DNA from: Actinomycetes bacterium | Lineage (GTDB): Bacteria > Actinomycetota > Coriobacteriia > Coriobacteriales > Eggerthellaceae | Assembly (NCBI GenBank): GCA_023460315.1 | Contig: JAEWQO010000031.1 | Location: forward strand, 1-28,577 | Direction of reading: 5' to 3' | Length of the DNA stretch: 28,577 bases | Shown: piece by piece, positions 15,846 to 23,279 of the stretch | How positions within the stretch are numbered: position 1 is the stretch's first letter | Layout of the letters: the number at the start of each line of letters is the position of its first letter | Translations under genes and position numbers: made by a program | The notes under the pieces: model-generated | Databases searched by the model: none | Told to the model about the DNA's origin: nothing | Seen by the model: only the letters and a program-made list of their open reading frames with translations

Positions 15846-16505
15846 ATGCAGTATCTCTTTGCGGCCGTCGCGCTCTTCGCGGTGGCATTTCTCTTGGGTT
15901 CCATTCCGTTTGGGCTCATCATCTCCAAGGTGTTCTACCATACCGACATCCGCGAGCATGGGTCGGGAAACATCGGCACGACGAATGCGATCCGCACCAT
16001 GGGCAAGGTGGGAGGATACGCCGTTTTCATTCTCGATTTCGGGAAAGGCTTGCTGTCGGGGGTCCTTGCCTTGGCGTTCAGCTGGTGGCTTTTGCCGGGG
16101 GGAGGCCTTGCACCCGGCTCTCCCGTGAGCTATGACACGATGCTGGGCATCTCTTTTCTTGCGTGCGTCTGGGGGCATGTCTTCAGTCCCTGGCTGAAGT
16201 TCAAGGGCGGAAAGGGCATAGCCGTTGCCGTGGGGTGCCTGTTCATGGTGTTCGGTCCCGTTGGGGCCTGTTTGGAGCTTGCCCTTTTCATCGTGGTCGT
16301 TGTGGTCACAAAATATGTGTCGCTGGGTTCCATGGCTGCGGCGGTTGCCTGTCCGTTTCTTGCGCTGTTCTTCTTTTGGGGCGCGTGGCCGACGGTCGTG
16401 CTGTGTGCCCTGGTTGGCCTCACGGTCCTGTGGGCGCATCGTGAGAACATAAGCCGTCTGCGGGCGGGAACAGAAAGTCGCGTCGGCAGCAAAAAGAGAG
16501 CATAG
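15846..16505 (+). CDS. plsY: Acyl-phosphate:glycerol-3-phosphate acyltransferase PlsY
   Basis: A 219-residue membrane enzyme that transfers an acyl group from acyl-phosphate to sn-glycerol-3-phosphate, the first step of phosphatidic acid synthesis. Five to six hydrophobic segments alternate with conserved cytosolic loops. These are GSIPFGLI, the GSGNIGTTNAIR motif (residues about 39-50), the K(F)KGGKGIAVAVG loop near residue 120, and the final HRENISRLRAGTESR loop. The PlsX partner that makes acyl-phosphate is not in this window. The ribosome site is weak. It sits directly before gpsA, which supplies the glycerol-3-phosphate substrate, so the pair forms a compact lipid-entry module. Confidence 0.95.
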   Translation: MQYLFAAVALFAVAFLLGSIPFGLIISKVFYHTDIREHGSGNIGTTNAIRTMGKVGGYAVFILDFGKGLLSGVLALAFSWWLLPGGGLAPGSPVSYDTMLGISFLACVWGHVFSPWLKFKGGKGIAVAVGCLFMVFGPVGACLELALFIVVVVVTKYVSLGSMAAAVACPFLALFFFWGAWPTVVLCALVGLTVLWAHRENISRLRAGTESRVGSKKRA

Positions 16506-16514
16506 GAGCCTGCC

Positions 16515-17516
16515 ATGAAGATAGCCGTCATCGGAGCGGGGTCATGGGGCACGGCCCTCGCTCAGCTGTTGGCCGGAAACGGCTGCAATGTGGGGCTGTG
16601 GGCGCGCAAGCCCGAAGTGGTAAAGGGCATCAACGCGGAGCATCGGAATTGCCGCTATCTGAGCGATGTCGAGCTGCATGAGAGCATCGTCGCCACCCTG
16701 TCCTATCGCGACGCGCTGCTGAGGGCGAAGGCGGCCGTTATCGTCACTCCATCGAGCCTCATGCGCGGAGTGGCTCGTGCGCTGTCCGACGTCGTCGATG
16801 CCGATTTTCCTGTCATCATCTGTTCCAAGGGCGTTGAGGACGGGAGTGGCTTGCTGCCGGTCGAGGTGTTCGAGGCCGAGATGGGCGGGGCGCATCGCCT
16901 CGCCGTGCTTTCCGGGCCGAATCATGCCGAAGAAGTCATCAGGTGCATCCCGTCCGGCACGGTCATTGCCAGCCCATCACGAGACACGGCTGAGTTCTTC
17001 CAGAAGCTTTTCGCGACCGATTCGTTTCGCACCTACCTGAGCGACGACGTGTGCGGAGTTGAGCTGTGCGCTGCGTTCAAGAATGTCATCGCCATCGCCG
17101 TGGGCCTCTCGTATGGCATTGGATATGGTGACAACACGGCCGCCATGCTCATGACGCGGGGCCTTGCCGAGATGAGCCGCTTGGTCGTTCGCGCGGGAGG
17201 CCGTTCCATCACTTGCATGGGCCTTGCCGGCACGGGAGACCTCATAGCGACCTGCACGTCGGAGCATTCGCGCAACCGTCGTTTCGGCAAGCTGCTCGCC
17301 GCCGGGGGCACGCTTGACGACTTCACGGAGCAGACGCATATGGTGGCGGAGGGCGCGCTTGCCTGCAAGACCCTCAAGACCCTTTCTGACCACTACCGTG
17401 TGGAGCTCCCCATCACCGATGTCGTGCGCGGCATTGTCTGGGGCGGCGACGATCCTCGCAAAGCTGCCGCTTTGCTCACGAGTCGTCCTCTCACAACCGA
17501 ATTCTATGGGTTGTAG
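16515..17516 (+). CDS. gpsA: NAD(P)H-dependent glycerol-3-phosphate dehydrogenase
   Basis: A 333-residue cytosolic enzyme that reduces dihydroxyacetone phosphate to sn-glycerol-3-phosphate for phospholipid synthesis. The N-terminal dinucleotide motif GAGSWGTALAQLL starts at residue 7. The SKGVEDGSG and LSGPNHAEEV blocks follow. The catalytic Lys189 is in AAFKNVIAIAVGLSYG, with GYGDNTAAMLMTRGLAEM after it. SRNRRFGKLL and the VAEGA segment lie towards the C-terminus. The length is typical. AGGAG precedes the ATG by 6 nt. It is the last gene of the long plus-strand run; a GC-rich hairpin follows immediately. Confidence 0.96.
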   Translation: MKIAVIGAGSWGTALAQLLAGNGCNVGLWARKPEVVKGINAEHRNCRYLSDVELHESIVATLSYRDALLRAKAAVIVTPSSLMRGVARALSDVVDADFPVIICSKGVEDGSGLLPVEVFEAEMGGAHRLAVLSGPNHAEEVIRCIPSGTVIASPSRDTAEFFQKLFATDSFRTYLSDDVCGVELCAAFKNVIAIAVGLSYGIGYGDNTAAMLMTRGLAEMSRLVVRAGGRSITCMGLAGTGDLIATCTSEHSRNRRFGKLLAAGGTLDDFTEQTHMVAEGALACKTLKTLSDHYRVELPITDVVRGIVWGGDDPRKAAALLTSRPLTTEFYGL

Positions 17517-17537
17517 CGCGCGGCTGGTTGCGCGCGA
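17516..17537. terminator. GC hairpin at the gpsA / methyltransferase convergence
   Basis: CGCGCG (17517-17522) and CGCGCG (17531-17536) pair around an 8-nt loop, directly after the gpsA stop. It lies 37 bp beyond the end of the convergent minus-strand gene. Neither side has a U tract, so it would be a non-canonical bidirectional terminator at best. Confidence 0.35.
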
Positions 17538-17573
17538 GAGCATCTGCTGTTCGCCCTGTTCAACCGCAGCCGC

Positions 17574-18353
17574 TCATACGGTCGCGGTGCGCGCGACGAA
17601 GCGCAGTCGGCGGTAGTCGGCAACCCAGCAGGCGCGTGTCGTGTCCCAAAGCGAGGGCTCGCAGATGCGCTCCAGATCATCGAGGAGGGCGGCGCGGTCC
17701 TCGGACTCGTAGGGGGCGAGGCTGCGGGCGAAGAATTGCTCTGCCCAGCGACGCAGGCCTTCGCGGCCGTGCGCAAGGTCGGTGGGACGGTCGAACGATC
17801 TCATGGCCATGATTTCGAACCCGGCGATGCCCAGCAGCCTGCGATAGTCTGATTCTTCGGGAAAACAGAACCGGTTGGCATAGGTTCCGCCGTGCATGTC
17901 CAAGGACTGCTTGAAGCCCTTTTCGATGATGGCGATGTTTCCCTTCGCTCCCATTTCGGCGATGACGGCGCCCCTGGGCGCAAGGGCGCTGGCGACATTC
18001 TTCAGCAATCGCAGCTGGTCGGGAACCCAATGAAACGTTGCGTTGGAAAAGACGATGTCGAACTCCTTCGCGAAGGGCAGCCTGCAGACGTCGCCCAGTC
18101 GTATGTCGGCGTGCGGGTGGTGCCTGCGTGCCTGTTCGACCATGGCGGGCGATGCGTCGATGCCCGTCGTTGGACCGATGGCTGCAAGCGCGTCGAGATG
18201 CGTTCCGGTGCCGCAGCCTATGTCGAGGATGCGGGGGGCGGCAGATCCGGCCGACCGTGCCGAGGCGATATCGTGCACGAGTGTCACCAGCTCGTTTCCG
18301 TACATGCCTACAAATCCATGACGCTCGTCATAAAGTCGTGCATCCCAGTCCAT
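17574..18353 (-). CDS. Class I SAM-dependent methyltransferase (trans-aconitate methyltransferase-like)
   Basis: A 259-residue methyltransferase. The start ATG at 18353 has AAAGGAG 7 nt upstream; a longer in-frame start at 18404 lacks one. SAM-binding motif I is ILDIGCGTGTHLDAL (about residues 42-56). An acidic residue follows in TGIDASPAM, motif II is FDIVFSNATFHWVPDQ, and motif III lies in SALAPRGAVIAEMG. The FSNATFHWVPD signature and the C-terminal tryptophan- and arginine-rich region resemble trans-aconitate 2-methyltransferase (Tam) and related small-molecule methyltransferases. Substrate assignment is not secure. It is the last of three minus-strand genes but is separated by 234 bp from the fusion gene upstream and probably has its own promoter. 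Confidence 0.85.
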   Translation of the reverse strand: MDWDARLYDERHGFVGMYGNELVTLVHDIASARSAGSAAPRILDIGCGTGTHLDALAAIGPTTGIDASPAMVEQARRHHPHADIRLGDVCRLPFAKEFDIVFSNATFHWVPDQLRLLKNVASALAPRGAVIAEMGAKGNIAIIEKGFKQSLDMHGGTYANRFCFPEESDYRRLLGIAGFEIMAMRSFDRPTDLAHGREGLRRWAEQFFARSLAPYESEDRAALLDDLERICEPSLWDTTRACWVADYRRLRFVARTATV

Positions 18354-18384
18354 TTTGTGCTCCTTTACCGTGAAACCGAGGGGG

Positions 18385-18412
18385 CGAATATGATTCTCAG
18401 GCACATGGTAAA
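18385..18412 (-). promoter_or_regulatory. Weak candidate promoter of the methyltransferase gene
   Basis: On the minus strand TTTACC (18407-18412) and TATTCG (18385-18390) are 16 bp apart, about 32 bp before the start codon. The match to consensus is modest. The rest of the 18354-18587 gap shows no gene. Confidence 0.28.
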
Positions 18413-18587
18413 CGGGGGAGGAGTGTTTTCCCGACCATGAGCGGGGACGGATGTTTTGCGGCCTGTGCTCCTGAATGGGCCGTTTGCCGGTGTGGCATCC
18501 TCCGCAGCAGGCTCCGTCCGCCGGTTTGCGCGGCCGCGAGGGGGATGCGTTCGACCCGGGTCGGCAGCGCTTTTCCGGTCCATGTCT

Positions 18588-20600
18588 CTATGCGAGCTTC
18601 TCTAGATAGGGCTTTGCGTCGACCAGCTTGGCCAAACGCACCGAGCCCGTGAAGCGCTGGGCCGCCGGTGCGACCAGCCCCGGCTTGTATGCCAGCATGG
18701 TCACGGTGATATCGGCGACGAAGCAGGGCTGTGCTGCGTCGCCGGTTTGCGCCGAAAGCCCGCTCGGCACGTCGACGGCAAGGGCGAACGGTGCGTCCTT
18801 CGCCCGCTCAGGCGGCTTTCGGCGCATGCTGAGCTCGTGGTCTCCCCGTTCGTGCATGCGCCTTCGATGTCTTCCGCGTCCCGCCACGCGCGCCTCCTCA
18901 AACCGCCGCCGGTTGGCGGCCTTGATCCAGGAGGCGAAGGGCTCGCGGACTTCGTCTCCCGCAAAGCCGGTGCCCAGCAGCGCATCGACGATGGCGGCGG
19001 CGCTTCCCATCGTGTCGTCAAGCACATCGGCCTCGGGACGGACAAGCACGTGAAGCGGCAGGCCTCGGCGTGCCGCTTCAGCGAACACGTCCATCGCTGC
19101 CGTGCGGGCGGGTTCGGCATGCAGGCGCTCTGCCAAGTCGGGCGTCATCAGCGTGACGGGATAGCCCGCCTCGGCCAGAATCCGCGCGGCGATCCAGCCG
19201 TCTCCGCCGTTGTTGCCTGCGCCGGCGAGCACGACGATGGGGGCAGGATCGGGCACCCGCAGGCGGACAGCCTCGGCGACGGCGGCACCGGCGCGTGCCA
19301 TGAGGGCCGAAAGCGGTGTGCCGTCGTCAGCTATCGCCCGCTCAAGGGCAGCGATCTGGCCGACGTCGAGCACGGCCCGCCGCTCGCGCTCACGCTCGAC
19401 TCCCTCTACCGACATGACGCGCGTCATGCTCAGCAGCCCATTCAGCATGATGAAGGGGCCTTGAACGATGGCGGCATGCACGGCCCTGATGACGAGCGTG
19501 ACTCCCCAGGTGGTCACGACGACAAGCCATGTCCAGGCGAGTTCGACTTGGTAGCGCTGAAGAAAGCCAGAAACTGTGCCCAGTTCTGACGTGTCTGCCG
19601 TACCGAGGGAGACGATGCCGTCGAGTGCGGTGAACGGCAGGACGATGAAAAGGTACAGCAGCCCGTATCGCGCGAGATACTGATACCATTTTGCGGTCTG
19701 TGCATCTGGCCTGACGATGCGAAGGTGTAGAAGTTTCTGCCCGAGCGTCTGCCCGTGCGTCAGGGAGGGCACAATGACGAAGAGTGTGAGGAAGGTTACC
19801 AATCCCGGCCAAGATCTTGCCGCGGCTCCCGATGCGGCTGCGATCTCCGCCGCTCCCGGTGCTTCCGAGAAACGTGCGAGCGCACCTATGATGCTGATCG
19901 CGATTCCCGCCACAAGCACGTCAGCCCCGAACGAGAGCGCGCGGCGCAGGGCACCGGCGCGCAGTCCTGCCTCCCGCGCTTCCTCGTTGACGATCCTGAT
20001 GTCCGGCAGCCTTCGCATGAGGGGCCCCGCCAGCCAGTATCCCGTCATCGCGCCAAGCGTGTTGAGCATGAGGTCGTCGACGTCGAACAGCCGATAGGGA
20101 TGCTCGTAGAGTCCCCACAGGCCGGTGAGCTGTGAAAGCTCGAAAAACAAGGTGGTGCCAAACCCGATAAGCAGCGTTTGCCACCACGTCCGTCTGAAAT
20201 AGTAGCGAAGATACATGCCAAGGGGGACGAGCAAAATGACATTGAGAACGGCCTCATATGCGGAGGGATTCTTCAACAGGCTCAGCCAGGCGGAGGGGCT
20301 GTCGGCTGAGTTCGCCATGGCTTCAAGAATGTTTTGCACAAAGAGGAACGGTGTCAGCTGTGGCTGTGCCGCATACGCCACGAAGGCTGTCCGGTCTTCC
20401 GGCAAGGGGAGGATCACCATGTAATAGGCGACCACCAGGTAGAAGACGAACGAATAGACGATGATGGTGCGCAGCCAGGGAATCGATCCGAACTTGCGGT
20501 ATTGGAATACCAGGTAGGGCAGCGTGATTGCAAAGGCAATAAAGGGAAAGCTTATCAGCCCGAACACGATGTTCGAGGTGTATCCGTTCAGATTTTCCAA
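18588..20600 (-). CDS. VanZ-RDD-NnrE fusion: membrane protein with C-terminal NAD(P)H-hydrate epimerase domain
   Basis: A single uninterrupted 670-residue frame with three modules. Residues 1 to about 195 are a VanZ-like membrane domain, with NVILLVPLGMYL, FFELSQLTG and FDVDDLMLNTLGAMTGYW. Residues about 215-390 are an RDD-type membrane domain (RRALSFGADVL, GQTLGQKLLHLRIVRP). Residues about 405-670 are a complete YjeF_N/NnrE domain with AGAGNNGGDGWIAARIL, VDALLGTGFAGDEVREP, AVDVPSGLSAQTGD and ADITVTMLAYKPGL. NnrE epimerises damaged (R)-NAD(P)HX so that a dehydratase (NnrD) can repair it; no NnrD domain is attached or nearby. The start is TTG 20600 behind AGAGAGG on the minus strand; the upstream Arg-rich extension is unlikely to be translated. 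The NnrE part carries an unusual Arg-rich insertion (about residues 560-601). I see no stop or frameshift at the RDD/NnrE junction. Confidence 0.85.
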   Translation of the reverse strand: MENLNGYTSNIVFGLISFPFIAFAITLPYLVFQYRKFGSIPWLRTIIVYSFVFYLVVAYYMVILPLPEDRTAFVAYAAQPQLTPFLFVQNILEAMANSADSPSAWLSLLKNPSAYEAVLNVILLVPLGMYLRYYFRRTWWQTLLIGFGTTLFFELSQLTGLWGLYEHPYRLFDVDDLMLNTLGAMTGYWLAGPLMRRLPDIRIVNEEAREAGLRAGALRRALSFGADVLVAGIAISIIGALARFSEAPGAAEIAAASGAAARSWPGLVTFLTLFVIVPSLTHGQTLGQKLLHLRIVRPDAQTAKWYQYLARYGLLYLFIVLPFTALDGIVSLGTADTSELGTVSGFLQRYQVELAWTWLVVVTTWGVTLVIRAVHAAIVQGPFIMLNGLLSMTRVMSVEGVERERERRAVLDVGQIAALERAIADDGTPLSALMARAGAAVAEAVRLRVPDPAPIVVLAGAGNNGGDGWIAARILAEAGYPVTLMTPDLAERLHAEPARTAAMDVFAEAARRGLPLHVLVRPEADVLDDTMGSAAAIVDALLGTGFAGDEVREPFASWIKAANRRRFEEARVAGRGRHRRRMHERGDHELSMRRKPPERAKDAPFALAVDVPSGLSAQTGDAAQPCFVADITVTMLAYKPGLVAPAAQRFTGSVRLAKLVDAKPYLEKLA

Positions 20601-20610
20601 CAGGTTTCCT

Positions 20611-20630
20611 CTCTTGTCCTTTCTTGTCCT
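20611..20630 (-). repeat. Two tandem 10-bp repeats in the leader of the fusion gene
   Basis: On the plus strand CTCTTGTCCT is followed directly by TTCTTGTCCT, which differs in one base. On the minus strand this places two AGGACAAGA units immediately before the AGAGAGG ribosome site of the TTG start. It may be chance or a small regulatory or slippage-prone element. Confidence 0.45.
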
Positions 20631-20677
20631 GTCCCGTGCGGCTGTGGTCTCTTCCCGGTCAGCGCCCCGGGAGAGCG

Positions 20678-21178
20678 CTATGCCAAAACGTCGCGAGAAT
20701 CGGTGTTTTGGCGTTCGATGCCCAGGAGCCATTCGGCCCTTTTCGCCTCGGCGCCCGTGCCGAGAGGGTGGCCGTCAATGCCGACCACGCGGTGTCCGGG
20801 TATGAACACCGGCACGGGATTGCGGCGCACGGCGCTTCCGACGACGCGATAGGAATCAGGTTTTCCGAGGGAGGAGGCCACCTGCGCGTTCGTTTGCGTT
20901 TCTCCGTAAGGAATGAGGGAGATTTCATTCCAAACCGCTCGTTGGAAGGCGCTTCCTGCCGGGTTGACGGGCACGTCGAACCATTGCCGCTTGCCGGCGA
21001 GGAACTCGAGCAGTTCGTTTGCGGCCCGGTTTGTCAGGTCGCTGGGGTGAAAATTTCCGTCGAAGGTGGCATTGCCGAAGACAAGGTGGGTGATTCCGGC
21101 GTCATCGGCACGGAGGGTGACGGAGCCAAAAGGAGTGCGATATGAATAGAACGAAGGCATGGCCGGATGTTGATGCAT
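20678..21178 (-). CDS. Alkyltransferase-like (ATL) protein of the Ogt/MGMT family lacking the catalytic Cys
   Basis: A 166-residue protein with the full Ogt layout. An N-terminal strand domain (PFGSVTLRADDAGITHLVFG) precedes the DNA-binding/active-site domain (AFQRAVWNEISLIPYGE, YRVVGSAVRRNPVPVFIP, HRVVG, EWLLGIE). The active-site PCHRV motif reads PGHRV: the codon at 20795-20797 is GGA (Gly128), not TGC/TGT. The arginine finger (Arg111) is kept. The residue aligned to human AGT Tyr114 is Asn97. Proteins with this Cys replaced by Trp or Ala (for example E. coli YbaZ) cannot transfer alkyl groups but bind O6-alkylguanine and hand lesions to nucleotide excision repair. A similar role is inferred here. 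AGAAGG precedes the ATG by 5-6 nt. The downstream fusion gene is 77 bp away and may be co-transcribed. Confidence 0.85.
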   Translation of the reverse strand: MHQHPAMPSFYSYRTPFGSVTLRADDAGITHLVFGNATFDGNFHPSDLTNRAANELLEFLAGKRQWFDVPVNPAGSAFQRAVWNEISLIPYGETQTNAQVASSLGKPDSYRVVGSAVRRNPVPVFIPGHRVVGIDGHPLGTGAEAKRAEWLLGIERQNTDSRDVLA

Positions 21179-21207
21179 GAAAACCTTCTTTGGATCGGAG
21201 GTTTTCT

Positions 21208-21213
21208 ATTATA
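21208..21213 (-). promoter_or_regulatory. Consensus -10 box for the alkyltransferase-like gene
   Basis: On the minus strand TATAAT lies 30 bp before the start codon of the alkyltransferase-like gene. No good -35 is visible 16-19 bp further upstream. It probably drives the minus-strand pair with the VanZ-RDD-NnrE gene. Confidence 0.45.
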
Positions 21214-21302
21214 TCGTCCTTGGGAATGATGCGGAGAAAAGGAATCGGGATGTAGCGAATCGGTGATGAGGCATGTTTGTTTTGCTTCGCCTCCTTTCTT
21301 GG

Positions 21303-21333
21303 TTGGAGCGTTCGGGCGACCTTGCGTTAGAAT
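21303..21333 (+). promoter_or_regulatory. Candidate promoter of the rpe cluster
   Basis: TTGGAG (21303-21308) and TAGAAT (21328-21333) are 19 bp apart, about 30 bp before the rpe ATG. The strong AAGGAGG ribosome site lies at 21352-21358. The spacing is longer than ideal. Confidence 0.45.
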
Positions 21334-21363
21334 GGAACCAACCGAACTGACAAGGAGGCCAAC

Positions 21364-22071
21364 ATGTTCGAATCGGTGAGGGTCGCACCGTCAATCCTCT
21401 CGGCCGACTTCATGAATCTTGGGCGGGACATCGCTCTCGTCGAAGAAGCTGGCGCAGGCTTTGTCCATGTCGATGTCATGGACGGCCATTTCGTTCCCAA
21501 CTTGACCATAGGCGTTCCTGTCGTGAAGCAGTTGAGGAAGGCGACCAAGCTGCCTCTCGATGTGCATCTCATGATAACGAATCCTCTCGAACAACTGCCA
21601 TGGTTCTTGGATGCAGGAGCCGATTCCGTAACCGTGCATACCGAGGTCCTTGACGCTGACGGCCTTTCACGCGCCATCTCGGCCATTCATGCCGCGGGGG
21701 CAAAGGCGGCCGTCAGCTTGAAGCCCCGCACGGCGGTCGGAGTCCTGGCGCCGGTTATCGGCGACCTTGACATGGTGCTGGTCATGAGCGTTGAGCCGGG
21801 ATTTTCCGGGCAGAGCTATATAGAGGACAGCGAAGGCAAGGTCGCGCGGGTGGTCGAGATGGCCCGCTCGGTAGGCGCCGCGCCGCTTATTCAGGTTGAT
21901 GGAGGCATTGGCGTCAAGACCGCGCCCCTGGTGGCGGCGGCAGGGGCTGACGTCCTGGTTTGTGGCAACGCAGTCTTCGGCGCCGACGACCCTGCTCGGG
22001 CTCTCGCCGACATCGCCGCCGCCGCCGAAGAGGCGCGCTTGTCGGCTTTGTCCGGGCGGGGGGTCGCGTGA
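21364..22071 (+). CDS. rpe: Ribulose-phosphate 3-epimerase
   Basis: A 235-residue TIM-barrel enzyme interconverting ribulose-5-phosphate and xylulose-5-phosphate in the pentose phosphate pathway. The N-terminal APSILSADFMNLG holds the conserved Ser and Asp. Metal ligands and catalytic residues lie in HVDVMDGHFVPNLT (His/Asp), DVHLMI (His) and VDGGI (Asp). The SVEPGFSGQ phosphate-side loop is present. AAGGAGG is 5 nt before the ATG. The stop overlaps the next gene start by one base (TGATG), so it leads an operon with the cysteine desulfurase and PHP genes. Confidence 0.96.
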   Translation: MFESVRVAPSILSADFMNLGRDIALVEEAGAGFVHVDVMDGHFVPNLTIGVPVVKQLRKATKLPLDVHLMITNPLEQLPWFLDAGADSVTVHTEVLDADGLSRAISAIHAAGAKAAVSLKPRTAVGVLAPVIGDLDMVLVMSVEPGFSGQSYIEDSEGKVARVVEMARSVGAAPLIQVDGGIGVKTAPLVAAAGADVLVCGNAVFGADDPARALADIAAAAEEARLSALSGRGVA

Positions 22072-23279
22072 TGGCGTTCTCGAACGACTACGTGTACCTC
22101 GACTACGCGGCGACGGCTCCTCTCTGCGAAGAGGCGGCCGAGGCGATGGCCCCCTATAGCCAGCCAGGCCGTGCCAACATGGCCGTCGGCGGAAACGCGA
22201 ACTCGCTTCACACTCCCGGCCGGGCCGCCTTTGCCGCGCTCGAAGGCGCTCGCCGCAGCATAGCCCTCGATCTGGGCGCTTCCCGTCCTGATGAGGTGGT
22301 GTTCACTTCAGGGGCCACGGAGGCTGACGATGCGGCGGTCATCGGCATTGCGCATGCCGCCGCCGACCGCCGCCGTCGCGAGGGCTTTGTTCCCCACGTC
22401 ATCGTTTCCGCCATCGAGCATGACGCTGTGCTTGCACCTGCGCGGCGGCTTGAATCTGAGGGATTCGCAGTTACCCGCCTGCGTCCCAACCGTCAGGGGT
22501 TCATCGAATGCCCTGTGCTTGAGGAAGCGCTGCGGGAAGACACGGTGCTCGTATCCATTCAAGCCGCGAACAGCGAGGTCGGCAGCCTGCAACCCATAGC
22601 TGACCTGACGCGCGTCGCGCATGAGGGCGGTGCTCTCATGCATACCGACGCCGTTCAGGCGCTCGGCAAAACTCCCCTTCGCCTGGCAGCTATGGGGGTG
22701 GATGCGGCGTCGTTCTCTGCTCACAAGGTTGGCGGCCCCAAGGGGGTCGGGGCTCTTTACCTCAAGGCGCGCACGCCGTTTGAGCCCATCATGCTCGGTG
22801 GCGGGCAGGAATCGGGGCGGCGAAGCAGCACGCAAAACGTTGCCGGAGCCATGGGATTTGCGGCGGCGTGTCGAGCGGCATGCGGAGCCCAAGAGGCGGA
22901 AGCGGCTCGGCTCCGGGTCCTGCGCGACCGGCTATACCGGGCGTTTGCCACAGTTGAGGGCATTGCTGCCACGGTTGACGTGGAGCCTGGGAGCGAGTCG
23001 TTTTTGCCAAATGTCGTGCATGTGCTGGCGGACGGCTTGGAGAGCGAGACGCTCATCTTGCGCTTCGACATGAGGGGCTTCGGCGTGTCGGGCGGCTCCG
23101 CCTGCTCGTCTCACTCGCTTGAGCCCAGCCATGTGCTGCGCGCCTTGGGCATCGACGGCGACCGGGCGGCAGGAGCCCTGCGCATCTCGATGGGCCGGTA
23201 CACGACGGAGCACGATGTGGAGGCGTTCATCTCCGCCATCGAGCCCTGTCTCCATTGGAAGGAGAGAGCGTGGAACTGA
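22071..23279 (+). CDS. Cysteine desulfurase (NifS/IscS-type class V aminotransferase)
   Basis: A 402-residue PLP enzyme. YLDYAATAPL at the N-terminus, FTSGATEADDAAV and the cofactor Lys219 in SAHKVGGPKG are typical. GGGQESGRRSSTQNV binds substrate. The persulfide Cys345 lies in GGSACSSHSLEPSHVLRALG, as in group I (IscS/NifS) enzymes. It takes sulfur from cysteine for Fe-S clusters or tRNA thiolation. No iscU- or mnmA-like partner is adjacent, so its acceptor is unclear. ATG 22071 overlaps the rpe stop by one base and is preceded by a G-rich stretch. The end overlaps the PHP gene start by 10 bp. Confidence 0.92.
   Translation: MAFSNDYVYLDYAATAPLCEEAAEAMAPYSQPGRANMAVGGNANSLHTPGRAAFAALEGARRSIALDLGASRPDEVVFTSGATEADDAAVIGIAHAAADRRRREGFVPHVIVSAIEHDAVLAPARRLESEGFAVTRLRPNRQGFIECPVLEEALREDTVLVSIQAANSEVGSLQPIADLTRVAHEGGALMHTDAVQALGKTPLRLAAMGVDAASFSAHKVGGPKGVGALYLKARTPFEPIMLGGGQESGRRSSTQNVAGAMGFAAACRAACGAQEAEAARLRVLRDRLYRAFATVEGIAATVDVEPGSESFLPNVVHVLADGLESETLILRFDMRGFGVSGGSACSSHSLEPSHVLRALGIDGDRAAGALRISMGRYTTEHDVEAFISAIEPCLHWKERAWN

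Noticed and set aside
19385..19430. Separate nnrE gene starting inside the fusion (ATG at 19427 or 19415, minus strand)
   Set aside because: The frame is continuous from the RDD domain and no ribosome site precedes these ATGs, though internal initiation cannot be excluded.
18747..19589. Plus-strand frame of 280 codons inside the NnrE part of the fusion gene
   Set aside because: The minus strand carries clear NnrE motifs; the plus frame is Arg/His-rich and featureless.
20795..20797. Sequencing error as the cause of the missing Cys in the Ogt-family protein
   Set aside because: GGA differs from TGC and TGT at two positions, the flanking frame is intact, and the aligned Tyr is also changed, so true divergence is more likely.
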